Below the pieces are notes generated by a model, which saw only the letters and a program-made list of their open reading frames with translations, searched no databases and was not told the DNA's origin. A DNA stretch of 42,531 bases, from assembly GCA_002407775.1 (NCBI GenBank), contig DHOP01000090.1, positions 1-42,531 of the forward strand, read 5' to 3'. This document shows positions 16,753 to 25,811 of the stretch, one piece after another. The position numbers and the translations under genes were made by a program. Position 1 is the stretch's first letter; each line of letters starts with the position of its first letter. The stretch is from Prevotella sp. UBA5387. Its GTDB lineage: Bacteria > Bacteroidota > Bacteroidia > Bacteroidales > Bacteroidaceae.

Positions 16753-17955
16753 ATGATGAAAGATTATTATGTTGATAGCGACGGCTTCTTTGGCCGTTTT
16801 GGAGGGGCATACGTTCCCGAAATACTATACAAGAGTGTGCAAGAGTTACAAAATAAGTATCTATCTATATTAGAGAGCGCTAGCTTTCAGCAAGAGTATC
16901 AAGCTCTGCTAAAAGACTATGTGGGTCGTCCCACCCCACTCTATGAAGCCAAGCGCATGAGCGAGAAGTACGGATGCCATCTCTATCTCAAGCGTGAGGA
17001 TCTCAATCATACGGGTGCTCATAAGATCAACAACACCATTGGTCAAATACTTTTGGCAAAAAAGATGGGGAAAACTCGTATCATCGCTGAGACCGGAGCA
17101 GGCCAACATGGTGTTGCCACCGCAACCGTCTGCGCATTGATGGGTATGAAGTGTGAGGTTTTTATGGGCAAGACCGATGTAGAAAGACAATCTGTCAACG
17201 TGGAACGCATGAAGATGCTTGGTGCCGAAGTGCATCCTGTCACCACTGGAAACATGACATTGAGTGATGCTTGTTCCGAAGCTATACGAGACTGGTGCTG
17301 CCATCCACAGGACACCTATTATCTTGTGGGTTCCACCATGGGCCCCCACCCATATCCTGACATTGTAGCAAAGTTGCAAAGTATCATTTCCAAGGAGTTG
17401 AAATGGCAATTGCAAGAAAAGGTTGGACGTGACTACCCAGACTATCTTGTAGCATGTATCGGTGGTGGAAGCAACGCCGCAGGCACAATATATCATTATG
17501 TTGATGACACTAGAGTGAAGATATTCTTGGCCGAAGCTGGTGGACACGGCATTGATACTGACTATACAGCAGCTACCATTCATTGTGGATCAGAAGGAAT
17601 TCTTCATGGTTCGCGTACGCTTGTGATGCAAGACGATGATGGGCAGATTAAGGAAGCATTCACTGTCAGTGCTGGTCTAGACTATCCAGGGATTGGCCCT
17701 ATGCATGCCAACATGGCCGAAAAGGGGCGCACCACAGTGCTTGCCATTAATGATAACGAGGCCATCGCCGCTGGCTATGAGTTGACACGCATGGAAGGCA
17801 TCATCCCAGCCATAGAAAGCGCTCATGCAATAGCTGCACTTAAGAAGATGACACTTAAGCATGACGACATTGTCGTTCTCACAGTGAGTGGTCGTGGAGA
17901 TAAAGACATTGATACCTACCTCAAATATCAGCCAAACGGTGAGCTCAAGGCATAG
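16753..17955 (+). CDS. trpB: Tryptophan synthase beta subunit
   Basis: PLP enzyme condensing indole with serine, 400 residues, TrpB1 type. The PLP-binding Lys is K91 in HTGAHKINN; ETGAGQHGVATATV, GGGSNAAG (phosphate cup) and the C-terminal LTVSGRGDKD are present. In many bacteria trpB precedes trpA; here trpA comes first. Confidence 0.97.
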   Translation: MMKDYYVDSDGFFGRFGGAYVPEILYKSVQELQNKYLSILESASFQQEYQALLKDYVGRPTPLYEAKRMSEKYGCHLYLKREDLNHTGAHKINNTIGQILLAKKMGKTRIIAETGAGQHGVATATVCALMGMKCEVFMGKTDVERQSVNVERMKMLGAEVHPVTTGNMTLSDACSEAIRDWCCHPQDTYYLVGSTMGPHPYPDIVAKLQSIISKELKWQLQEKVGRDYPDYLVACIGGGSNAAGTIYHYVDDTRVKIFLAEAGGHGIDTDYTAATIHCGSEGILHGSRTLVMQDDDGQIKEAFTVSAGLDYPGIGPMHANMAEKGRTTVLAINDNEAIAAGYELTRMEGIIPAIESAHAIAALKKMTLKHDDIVVLTVSGRGDKDIDTYLKYQPNGELKA

Positions 17956-17990
17956 TGCTTACATAACTACACCATTTATACTTTATAGAT

Positions 17991-19403
17991 ATGACTAAAT
18001 ATCATTATCATACTGCCACTCGAACGATATTGGCTGATATCCACACACCGGTAGGTGTCTATATGCGCCTACGAGATGTGTATCCACAGAGCGCTCTGTT
18101 GGAAAGTTCTGATTATCATGGGCGAGAAAACAGTCGTTCGTTCATCGCCTTTAAGCCATTGGCTCGCATTGAAATTAACCATGGTCAGGCACAAATGCTC
18201 CTACCCGATGGTTCTAACATTGAGCATAAGATTACAGAGTCATACACGGTAGAGTCTGCCATCCAGGAGTTCATCTCATATTTTGAGGTAGAGGGCGAAA
18301 AGAGCAATCTCTGTGGACTTTACGGCTATACCTCTTTTGATGCTGTGAGGTACTTTGAACACATCCCTGTGAAGTCAGTAAGACGGCAAAAAAATGATGC
18401 ACCAGACGTTCTCTATATCCTTTTTCAAGATGTGATTGCGTTCGATCATTTCAACAATCGCATGACACTCGTCACGTTACAAACACCTGATGATGAGACT
18501 AAGAGGCAAGCTCGACTGGATGAACTCGTTCGACGAATCAACAACTCCAATGTTCCTGAGTATGGATTCAGAAGAGTCGGCAATAGTACATCTACACTCA
18601 CGGATGAGCAACACAAAGCCAATATCCGTCAATGTGTGACTCATTGCAAACGTGGGGACACTTTTCAGATTGTCATTTCACGACGATTCGTGCAAAAATA
18701 TGAGGGCGACGATTTCAAGCTCTATCGTGCATTACGTAGCGTAAACCCAAGTCCGTATCTGTTTTACTTTGATTTCGGTGGTTTCCGAATACTCGGTTCA
18801 TCACCTGAAACTCATTGCCGTATCGAAGGTGACCAAGCATATATTGATCCGATTGCTGGTACAACAAAGCGTACTGGGAATGTCGATACCGACCGAGAAA
18901 ACGCCGAATACTTGCGCAACGACCCGAAAGAAAATGCCGAACATGTGATGCTCGTAGACTTGGCACGCAATGACCTTAGTCGCAATTGCCACAATGTGCA
19001 CGTTGACTTTTATAAAGATATGCAATATTATAGTCATGTCATTCACTTGGTCAGCCGTGTTCGTGGTACCCTTGACGATGGTGCTGATAAGGTGAAGACG
19101 TTTGTGGACACTTTCCCTGCTGGTACATTGAGTGGTGCACCCAAAGTGAGGGCCATGCAGATCATCTCTGTTTTAGAGCCGCATAGTCGTGGAGCATATG
19201 GCGGGTGCATTGGTGTGATTGGCCTAAATGGAGACCTTAATCAAGCCATCATCATTAGGACCTTCATCAGCCGAAATGGGGAGTTGTGGTTCCAAGCTGG
19301 GTCTGGCATTGTTGCCAAAAGCGATGCAGACTATGAATTGGAAGAATCGAATAATAAATTGGGGGCACTTAAGAAAGCCTTTGAAATAGCAGAGCAATTA
19401 TGA
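17991..19403 (+). CDS. trpE: Anthranilate synthase component I
   Basis: Converts chorismate to anthranilate with ammonia from TrpG, 470 residues. LLESS at 36-40 is the tryptophan feedback-inhibition element, so allosteric control is expected. The chorismate-binding domain shows PIAGTTKRTG, LVDLARNDLSR and FPAGTLSGAPKVRAM. It overlaps trpG by four bases (ATGA). Confidence 0.97.
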   Translation: MTKYHYHTATRTILADIHTPVGVYMRLRDVYPQSALLESSDYHGRENSRSFIAFKPLARIEINHGQAQMLLPDGSNIEHKITESYTVESAIQEFISYFEVEGEKSNLCGLYGYTSFDAVRYFEHIPVKSVRRQKNDAPDVLYILFQDVIAFDHFNNRMTLVTLQTPDDETKRQARLDELVRRINNSNVPEYGFRRVGNSTSTLTDEQHKANIRQCVTHCKRGDTFQIVISRRFVQKYEGDDFKLYRALRSVNPSPYLFYFDFGGFRILGSSPETHCRIEGDQAYIDPIAGTTKRTGNVDTDRENAEYLRNDPKENAEHVMLVDLARNDLSRNCHNVHVDFYKDMQYYSHVIHLVSRVRGTLDDGADKVKTFVDTFPAGTLSGAPKVRAMQIISVLEPHSRGAYGGCIGVIGLNGDLNQAIIIRTFISRNGELWFQAGSGIVAKSDADYELEESNNKLGALKKAFEIAEQL

Positions 19404-19963
19404 AAGTAGCAATTATCGACAACTATGACTCCTTCACCTACAATCTTGCGCATTTGCTGAAGGAGTTGGGGGCCAATGTTAGTGTCTTTCGCAACGATCG
19501 ATTTCAAATGGATGAACTGCAAAGCTTCGACAAGATAGTACTCTCTCCTGGCCCAGGCATACCATCTGAGGCTGGTCAGCTAATGAATGTTATCAGACAA
19601 TATGCAGGGAAGAAACCCATTTTGGGAGTTTGCTTAGGCCATCAAGCTATAGCAGAGGTTTTTGGAGCAAAACTTACCAACTTATCCGATGTATATCATG
19701 GAGTGGCAACAAACATAACTCAAGTATCAACAGAGCCAATGTTTGGAAGTTTGCCTAAATCTTTCTTGGTTGGGCGCTATCATAGTTGGGTAGTATCTAA
19801 TGAGCTTTTCCCCGACTATTTGGAGATAACTGCAGTATCGGAAGAAGGTCATATCATGGCTCTGCGCCATAAAACTTATGATATTAGAGGTGTCCAATTT
19901 CACCCTGAAAGTGTCTTGACACCCAACGGACGGGATATGCTGGAACAGTGGGTTAACGCTTAA
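19400..19963 (+). CDS. trpG: Anthranilate synthase component II, glutamine amidotransferase
   Basis: Class I glutamine amidotransferase, 187 residues, feeding ammonia to TrpE. The catalytic triad is C78 in GVCLGHQ plus H168 and E170 in QFHPES. The N-terminal IDNYDSFTYNL is the family start. Last gene of the trp operon; a terminator follows. Confidence 0.96.
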   Translation: MKVAIIDNYDSFTYNLAHLLKELGANVSVFRNDRFQMDELQSFDKIVLSPGPGIPSEAGQLMNVIRQYAGKKPILGVCLGHQAIAEVFGAKLTNLSDVYHGVATNITQVSTEPMFGSLPKSFLVGRYHSWVVSNELFPDYLEITAVSEEGHIMALRHKTYDIRGVQFHPESVLTPNGRDMLEQWVNA

Positions 19964-20028
19964 ACGCGATAAGTATCAAAACAACCAACCGATTATTCAA
20001 ATTGAATCTTTGATTGTTTGTTTTTTCT

Positions 20029-20072
20029 AACGCTGATGAGTTTGACTGTTTAGACTCGTCAGCGTTATTTTA
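20029..20072 (+). terminator. Terminator of the trp operon
   Basis: AACGCTGATGAGT (20029-20041) pairs with ACTCGTCAGCGTT (20054-20066) with one G-U pair, followed by ATTTTAG. It lies 65 bases after the trpG stop codon. Confidence 0.75.
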
Positions 20073-20234
20073 GTTTACCAATGTTTATACTCATAGCATA
20101 TATGTAAATAAAGTTTATCGTTCTTTTTAAAAATCAGGTTATTATACACTAAAAAGTTACAATGAAAGCCCCTTCAAAAGTCACGATTGATAGGTAAAAC
20201 GTCCATGAATTGTCCATAAATATGGTATGGCTCT

Positions 20235-20344
20235 GCGATTAGTATCGTTTGGCGGTGCGATAGGGCCGTAAACGCGTTGCGATTAGATACTAATGGTAGT
20301 GCGAAAGGATACTAATCGCACTGCCAAAAGCCATTAATCGCATG
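20235..20344 (+). repeat. Array B: five 22-nt palindromic repeat units
   Basis: Units start at 20235, 20257, 20279, 20301 and 20323, each exactly 22 nt, with GC at the start of every unit and the layout GCGATTAG-N3-CTAATCGC plus three bases. The array contains an 18-base inverted repeat, GGCTCTGCGATTAGTATC (20229-20246) against GATACTAATCGCACTGCC (20308-20325), matching at 16 positions. A sixth, weaker unit may precede it (20213-20234, ending TGGCTCT). It sits between two converging transcription units. Function unknown. Confidence 0.82.
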
Positions 20345-20501
20345 TAAATAAAATTTCACAAGAAATTATATTAATTCGAGACTATCAATTGATTGGAATA
20401 ATACTGGTTAAATAGAACAAATAATCTTATTGACATACCATATGGAAATCAAAAATGATTTAGTCAGTAATCGAATAAGGCTAATGTAATGTAAAAACAA
20501 G

Positions 20502-20535
20502 AAAGGCCTGCTATCAAAGATGATTGCAGGCCTTT
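20502..20535 (-). terminator. Terminator of the GHL10 gene
   Basis: AAAGGCCTGC (20502-20511) and GCAGGCCTTT (20526-20535) form a perfect 10-bp stem with a 14-base loop, 7 bases beyond the stop codon on the - strand, followed on that strand by CTTGTTTTTAC. Confidence 0.75.
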
Positions 20536-20542
20536 TGTATGT

Positions 20543-22027
20543 TTAAAGCTTAATTGTTTTCTTTTTCGCTTTACTCTCATTGGACATTCGATCCAAGGCT
20601 GTTATGACATAAGTGTATTTCGTTTTGCCATTGTCGTAAGGTAATTTGTAGTAAGTTTTATTGGTAATGGCAATGATATTTGATGGGTCGTCAACATTCA
20701 CCTTTTCCTTGGAGTCAAATCGATAGACTACATATTTTGTGGCAACATCGTCCCATTTCTTCCCTCTCGGTGCCTTCCAAAAAAGTATATAACCATCCTC
20801 TGTCCACACAGGCTTAAGACCACGTGGCTTCTTTGGCTTCTTGTTGTCGATGAATGGCATAACGGGTTGCAGTGCTGGATAGCGCCAATAATTGTCGCGA
20901 AGCATGGTACCATAATTGCCTACGTCGTTCACGACAGCCTTGGCATACCACAACACTACCCCATCCACATGATGCATTTGCTGGTGAAGGTTCCGCTTTG
21001 CAGCCATCTGGTGACTATTCTGATTCTGCAAGTCGGCAAACTTGACCGTACGTTCCACATCCTCTCCAATGAAAAGCGGACGGTTAGAGGCGTGCTTGTC
21101 CCACCAGCGAATCAGCGTGGCATAGTCAGCCGTGGGATGACCAATCTGCCAATAGACCTGTGGCACACAATAATCCACCCACCCATTGTTCACCCAAAGC
21201 AATACATCAGCATAGAGGTCATCATAATTTTGCAAACCTTTAGTAGCCGAGCCGTTCATTGGATCAGAGCTTTGATTACGGTAAATTCCGAAAGGAGATA
21301 CGCCAAACTTAACCCAAGGTTTACGGGCATGGATTGTTTCAGATAAGGCCTTGATAAATAGATTCACATTATTGCGTCGCCAATCACCAATGTTAGCAAA
21401 GCCACTGCGATTGGACTCGTATAGTTGTTGGTCAGGAATGGCTTGCCCTGCAGCTGGATAGGGATAGAAATAATCATCGATATGGAAGCCATCAATATCG
21501 TATCGGCTTACAATATCGTCTGCTACTCGGCAAATATAGTCACTGTTTTCCTTGAGTGCAGGATTGAGAATATACTGATTATCATAGCTAAAATATCGGT
21601 CAGGATTGGTCACACAGATATTGTTTGCTGCAAGTTGTGTGGTTCCTTTGGTCTTTGCACGATAGGGATTAATCCATGCGTGCAACTCCATTCCACGGTT
21701 ATGACATTCAGCAATCATCCATGCCAATGGGTCCCAATATGGCTGAGGAGCACGTCCTTGGACACCAGTGAGAAAGCGACTCCAGGGCTCGATCTTGCTG
21801 GGATAGAGGGCATCGCACTCTGGTCGTACCTGAAATATAATGGTATTTACGCCGTCTCGCTGGAGCACATCCAGCTGTTCACGAAGTGTACTTTGCATAG
21901 CGTCACGATCAAGACCTTGAAACTGGCCGTTCACGGCTTGTATCCAAGCACCACGAAATTCACGTTTTTGGGCATGGCACAAGATGACTGCCATTAAGAG
22001 AGGGAGAATAAGAAATTGTCGTTTCAT
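20543..22027 (-). CDS. GHL10-type glycosyl hydrolase-like protein (DUF187 family), exported
   Basis: A 494-residue protein with an N-terminal signal peptide (MKRQFLILPLLMAVILCHAQ), so it acts outside the cytoplasm. The body matches the glycosyl hydrolase-like 10 family: KREFRGAWIQAV, IIFQVRPECDALYPS, ELHAWINPYRA, and the likely active-site segment DGFHIDDYFYPYP. The C-terminal part (from about 390) resembles a fibronectin type III fold. Such proteins are thought to act on glycans or peptidoglycan, but substrate cannot be told from the sequence. Start chosen at 22027, where the signal peptide begins; an ATG 10 codons upstream (22057) is possible. In the same direction as the FadL gene but behind its terminator. 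Confidence 0.82.
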   Translation of the reverse strand: MKRQFLILPLLMAVILCHAQKREFRGAWIQAVNGQFQGLDRDAMQSTLREQLDVLQRDGVNTIIFQVRPECDALYPSKIEPWSRFLTGVQGRAPQPYWDPLAWMIAECHNRGMELHAWINPYRAKTKGTTQLAANNICVTNPDRYFSYDNQYILNPALKENSDYICRVADDIVSRYDIDGFHIDDYFYPYPAAGQAIPDQQLYESNRSGFANIGDWRRNNVNLFIKALSETIHARKPWVKFGVSPFGIYRNQSSDPMNGSATKGLQNYDDLYADVLLWVNNGWVDYCVPQVYWQIGHPTADYATLIRWWDKHASNRPLFIGEDVERTVKFADLQNQNSHQMAAKRNLHQQMHHVDGVVLWYAKAVVNDVGNYGTMLRDNYWRYPALQPVMPFIDNKKPKKPRGLKPVWTEDGYILFWKAPRGKKWDDVATKYVVYRFDSKEKVNVDDPSNIIAITNKTYYKLPYDNGKTKYTYVITALDRMSNESKAKKKTIKL

Positions 22028-22071
22028 ATTTGCAATTTGATTCATAACATATTTCATAGTATGGTAACATT

Positions 22072-22107
22072 AAAAGTAGGATATATCTCGCGACATATCC
22101 TACTTTT
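22072..22107 (-). terminator. Terminator of the FadL-like gene
   Basis: AAAAGTAGGATAT (22072-22084) and ATATCCTACTTTT (22095-22107) form a perfect 13-bp stem with a 10-base loop. It lies 64 bases beyond the FadL-like stop and 44 bases upstream of the chosen GHL10 start, and being symmetrical could act on both strands. Confidence 0.7.
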
Positions 22108-22171
22108 AATACTTACTAAAACTAAATTAACCACTAAAATTTTATTTATCAAACTATATTTGAATTACTGG

Positions 22172-23731
22172 CTAAAACTTATACCCTAAGGTCACCAAGA
22201 GCTGATTGCGCTTATTGCTAACATCTTTCTTGTCTACGATATTGTTCAACGCACTACTTGCATTGTTATCATAATAGCTCATGAAGGGATAGAACTCGCC
22301 ATTGGTCTGTGTATATTGGTAAGCCAAGTCCACAAAGAACTTCTTTACTGTATACCCCAAACCCAAGGTCATGCGATTGGTGCTCTTCCAGTTTGTGTAG
22401 TCGGTTGATGTGGCATAAGCCGAACCTGCAGACGAGATGGAACCATCACGGAAACCATCTTGGTTGAACATCGGGCTGAGATAATTGTATCCTAAACGAA
22501 TGGCAATGTTGTCAACAGGCTTAAATTCCAAGCCCATCTTGAGCGTGCTGACACCTTTTAGGGTTGTCTTGGTGTGTTCGTTCATACCGTCATCGCTGTA
22601 ACTATTTGAATAATATGTGTCGGACCAATAGTCGTAGTAACTGCCATTGTTCACACGATTATCGATAGTACCATAGTTGGCATACTCGTAAGTAAGTCCC
22701 AGGGCTAAGTTGCGGCCAACGGTATGACCAAGACTTGCACCGAACTTCCAAGGTGTAAACACCTTGTAGTCATAACTGAGGGATTGTCCTTTATCTACGC
22801 CTCCTGCAGCGTCAGCCATCGTAATATCATTGGCACCATTCATGCTGAGGTCGTACCAGGTAGGTGTGTTGACATACAATCCAATACGGAACGGGGAAGT
22901 CTCGATAGGTCTGAAGATAACACCAGCCTTCAAATCGAAGCCTGTTCCTTTAATACGAACCTGCTCCCACATCTCAGACGTTGCTCCTTGGTCAAGATTT
23001 TCAGTATAATAGCTGTTGCTACGATAGTTGACATCATGCATACCGAAAGTTAAACCAAGATAAACACGGTTATTGACATTACCGCTAATATTGAAGTCAT
23101 ACTCCCCTATATAGCCTTTTTGATACTGTCCAAAGAGATAGTCTGAGCCATCAAGGTAGTGCATCCCTGTTTGTTTGCCAGTGCCATCCAAAATTGGAGC
23201 CATAAGTTGTTCATAGTTTGCATCTACACCATTCCAACTATATTCGTCAGCTATGGGATACTTTATCGATGACAACTTATTTTGAGATGCATTATTCAGA
23301 GCACCACCAGCGGTGAGAATCTGATCGAAATTACGACTCTTATGGTAATTGAATCCTAAGTTAAGGTAACCATTTCTTCCATAGGGACGCGCCCATACAA
23401 AGCCAATCTGATCAAAGCTAGCGTTGGTTTTGCTACCATTGATACTGGCATTAATGCCATTCCATGATGGTGTCGTAGTCTCACCCTGTTGTGCAACTAA
23501 TCCTCCAGAAATAGTAACCTGGTTTGAACGAAACAGACCTAAGCCTGCAGGGTTAGTACTGATAGTTGACAAATCGGCACCAAGAGCCTCCATGGCTCCC
23601 CCCATACCTACATAACGAGCTGTACCATTAAGTTCATTCTCAACTAACTTAGTATCCTGATAAGTTTCCTGGGCATAGAGCGGAGCCATTAACAGCGCAG
23701 CAAAAGCCATCAAACTATATTTCATTTTCAT
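22172..23731 (-). CDS. FadL/OMPP1/TodX-type outer membrane protein
   Basis: A 519-residue protein with a signal peptide (ends near MAPLYAQ). The segment after it, with YVGMGGAMEALGADLSTIS and NPAGLGLFRSNQ, is the hallmark of the FadL/OMPP1 family, which form 14-stranded barrels that take up hydrophobic molecules. The rest alternates aromatic and polar residues as in a beta-barrel and ends in a terminal aromatic (LVTLGYKF). The substrate is unknown. It follows the Gly/Tyr-rich gene by 35 bases, so the two are probably one transcript. Confidence 0.85.
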   Translation of the reverse strand: MKMKYSLMAFAALLMAPLYAQETYQDTKLVENELNGTARYVGMGGAMEALGADLSTISTNPAGLGLFRSNQVTISGGLVAQQGETTTPSWNGINASINGSKTNASFDQIGFVWARPYGRNGYLNLGFNYHKSRNFDQILTAGGALNNASQNKLSSIKYPIADEYSWNGVDANYEQLMAPILDGTGKQTGMHYLDGSDYLFGQYQKGYIGEYDFNISGNVNNRVYLGLTFGMHDVNYRSNSYYTENLDQGATSEMWEQVRIKGTGFDLKAGVIFRPIETSPFRIGLYVNTPTWYDLSMNGANDITMADAAGGVDKGQSLSYDYKVFTPWKFGASLGHTVGRNLALGLTYEYANYGTIDNRVNNGSYYDYWSDTYYSNSYSDDGMNEHTKTTLKGVSTLKMGLEFKPVDNIAIRLGYNYLSPMFNQDGFRDGSISSAGSAYATSTDYTNWKSTNRMTLGLGYTVKKFFVDLAYQYTQTNGEFYPFMSYYDNNASSALNNIVDKKDVSNKRNQLLVTLGYKF

Positions 23732-23766
23732 AATCTTCTATTTATTTCTGATTGATTATTTATGAC

Positions 23767-24768
23767 TTATCGTCTTCCACCACCAAAGTGACCGCCACCG
23801 CTGGAGCTACCACCTCCTCTGCTACCACCGCCGAATCCGCCTGAGCTTCCTCCACTGTAGCCACCGGAATTGCTGTTTCCAGAGTAGCCACTATTGTAAC
23901 TTGGTGTGCTGCGAGTACCGGTGTCATAAGAGCGTGTCGGTTGTGAATATGTGCTGCGACTGCCAAATGAACGATTACTACTACTACGAGAAGTATAAGT
24001 ATTTGTGGAACGCGAATTACCGCCAACAGAGGAACGACTATAGCTGTTGCCTCCAAAGCGACCAGAACTTGTTACGCCTGAGCCACGGTTAAAGGACCAA
24101 GTACGATCTCCTGTCAAACCGCGAGGATTTCCTCCATTATAGCGAGTGTATGAACGGCCATAGCCACCACCATACCATCCACCATAGTAAGGATAACCCC
24201 AACCATTGTAATAAGATCCGTACCAACCGCCATAGCCATAGTACCATGGATCATAATAACCACCATAACCGTAGTACCAAGGGTCGTAGTACCCACCATA
24301 GCCATAATACCATGGGTCGTACCAAGGATCATAAAAGCCTCCATACCATGTATTATAACGCCAAGGGCCATAACGATAGAACCAAGGATTGTAGTAACCA
24401 TCCCATCTACTCATGCGAGTTGTGTAGTCGTAGTCATAATCTCCATACTCCATGGCGTCTGGAGAAACATACGTTGTATCTATATAAGTAGTGTCTGGAT
24501 ATACTCCTTCACCTGGTACGAATGTGATAAGATCATTTCCCACCGAGTCCTTACCGATTTTCTGATAATAACTTCGGTACTGACCAGCTCGATTATACTC
24601 GTCCACATGACGTCTGCTACCAGGATAATAGGTGGGTAACTTAGAAGCGGCTTTCACTTCAGTATTCCGTGCTGAATTATCGGGTACAAAGTAAAGGTCG
24701 TCATCCTGAGCCATACTTTGCAGTGGTAATGCCCCTGCAAGGACTAAAAATAAAAATAGCTTCTTCAT
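23767..24768 (-). CDS. Exported Gly/Tyr/Ser-rich repeat protein, function unknown
   Basis: A 333-residue protein with a signal peptide (MKKLFLFLVLAGALPLQSMA, then QDDD). Residues about 30-120 are ordinary; residues about 130-200 contain near-identical 11-residue repeats YYDPWYYGYGG; the C-terminal 130 residues are Ser/Gly/Arg-rich and end in GGGHFGGGRR. Low complexity of this kind suggests a disordered or adhesive envelope protein. AAGGAG seven bases before the ATG is an unusually good ribosome-binding site for this organism. Co-transcribed with the FadL-like gene. Not assignable to a named family. Confidence 0.75.
   Translation of the reverse strand: MKKLFLFLVLAGALPLQSMAQDDDLYFVPDNSARNTEVKAASKLPTYYPGSRRHVDEYNRAGQYRSYYQKIGKDSVGNDLITFVPGEGVYPDTTYIDTTYVSPDAMEYGDYDYDYTTRMSRWDGYYNPWFYRYGPWRYNTWYGGFYDPWYDPWYYGYGGYYDPWYYGYGGYYDPWYYGYGGWYGSYYNGWGYPYYGGWYGGGYGRSYTRYNGGNPRGLTGDRTWSFNRGSGVTSSGRFGGNSYSRSSVGGNSRSTNTYTSRSSSNRSFGSRSTYSQPTRSYDTGTRSTPSYNSGYSGNSNSGGYSGGSSGGFGGGSRGGGSSSGGGHFGGGRR
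24246..24345 (-). repeat. 33-bp coding tandem repeats in the Gly/Tyr-rich gene
   Basis: About three copies of a 33-bp unit encode YYDPWYYGYGG, with partial copies on either side (DPWYDPWYYGYGG). The copies differ mainly at silent positions. Boundaries are approximate. Confidence 0.7.
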
Positions 24769-24805
24769 TGTTTTACTCCTTATATAGTTGCTCTTATATT
24801 TGAAA

Positions 24806-24827
24806 GCATGACACTCAGGTGTCGTGC
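24806..24827. promoter_or_regulatory. Small hairpin between divergent genes
   Basis: GCATGACAC (24806-24814), TCAG, GTGTCGTGC (24819-24827): 9-bp inverted repeat with one mismatch, in the divergent gap between the Gly/Tyr-rich gene and prmA. On - strand mRNA it would lie in the leader of the Gly/Tyr-rich gene. Confidence 0.4.
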
Positions 24828-24945
24828 TATGTTTTTTCTAATACAAAAATACATTCTTATTATGGACAAATTTACGGAAAAACCCTAAACGATAGTAGGA
24901 TTTTCCCTATTTTATTTAATTTTGCAGCAATATTTAAGATTTACT

Positions 24946-25809
24946 ATGAAGTATTTTGTCGCAGACATTATCATTACTGCCGAAGACCCCATTATGCAGG
25001 TTGCAAGAGACCTAGTGGCTGATGCTGCAGGCGAAGCGGGTTTTGAAGCGTTCGAAGACACACCTAACGGTTTAAAAGCCTATGTACAGGACGATCTGTT
25101 AAACAAGCAACAATTCGACATCAATCTGGCAGAACTGCCCTTGAAAGATGTTTTTGTAAGTTATGAAATCCATCCCGTAGAAGATAAGGATTGGAACCAA
25201 GAATGGGAGCAAGTTGGCTTTGATCCGATTAATATTGCAAACAAGATCGTCATTTTCGACGCGCGAAAAGGACTGCAACAATCTGTTTCAGGCACAACTC
25301 CAATCTATATACGAGCACGTCAAGCATTTGGAACGGGTACTCATTTTACAACCCAGATGATGATTACTGCCCTGCTTAGTATGGATGTTAAAGGGAAACG
25401 AGTTCTTGACTGTGGTTGTGGTACTGGCATTCTTGGTATCGCCGCTTCTAAATTAGAGGCCAGAGAGATTGTTGCCTACGACATTGACGAGTGGAGTGTA
25501 AACAATACTGATTATAATGCTGAATCAAATAACGTTAGCAATCTGCAGGTTTTACATGGGGATATTCATGTACTGAGTCACGTTTGTGGACTCTTTGATA
25601 TTGTTGTAGCCAATATTAACCGGAATATTTTGCTTAACGATATGGCAGCGTTTAAAGATGTAATGGCAGCCGAAAGCACACTGATTCTTAGTGGATTCTA
25701 CGAAAATGATGCACCTCTATTGCTGAAAGAAGCTAACAGATTAGGTCTTTACGAAGTCGAAAAACAGACAGAGGAAGACTGGTGCCGACTAACATTGAAA
25801 GCCTTATAA
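24946..25809 (+). CDS. prmA: Ribosomal protein L11 methyltransferase
   Basis: SAM-dependent methyltransferase, 287 residues, modifying ribosomal protein L11. The C-terminal Rossmann domain shows FGTGTHFTTQMM, the SAM loop LDCGCGTGILGIAASK and VVANINRNIL (NPPF-like motif of PrmA). The N-terminal substrate-binding domain is shorter and divergent, as in other Bacteroidetes. Start chosen at 24946 (MKYFVADIII). A -7-like TAATTTTG (24917-24924) lies at the right distance, without a matching -33 box. Confidence 0.92.
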   Translation: MKYFVADIIITAEDPIMQVARDLVADAAGEAGFEAFEDTPNGLKAYVQDDLLNKQQFDINLAELPLKDVFVSYEIHPVEDKDWNQEWEQVGFDPINIANKIVIFDARKGLQQSVSGTTPIYIRARQAFGTGTHFTTQMMITALLSMDVKGKRVLDCGCGTGILGIAASKLEAREIVAYDIDEWSVNNTDYNAESNNVSNLQVLHGDIHVLSHVCGLFDIVVANINRNILLNDMAAFKDVMAAESTLILSGFYENDAPLLLKEANRLGLYEVEKQTEEDWCRLTLKAL

Positions 25810-25811
25810 AC

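Larger units (their letters stand above)
19964..20542. other. Gene-free region between trpG and the GHL10 gene
   Basis: About 580 bases without a credible gene. It contains the trp terminator (20029-20072), repeat array B (20235-20344), and the terminator of the convergent GHL10 gene (20502-20535). The remaining AT-rich parts show no further structure I can support. Confidence 0.7.

Noticed and set aside
16909..17583. 224-codon open frame on the - strand
   Set aside because: Lies entirely within trpB on the opposite strand; shadow frame.
21425..21997. 190-codon open frame on the + strand
   Set aside because: Antisense to the GHL10-type gene, whose signal peptide and family motifs are clear.
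23760..24491. Several low-complexity frames (Val/Ala-rich, Met/Thr/Gly-rich, His/Asn-rich)
   Set aside because: They arise from other frames of the repetitive Gly/Tyr-rich gene.
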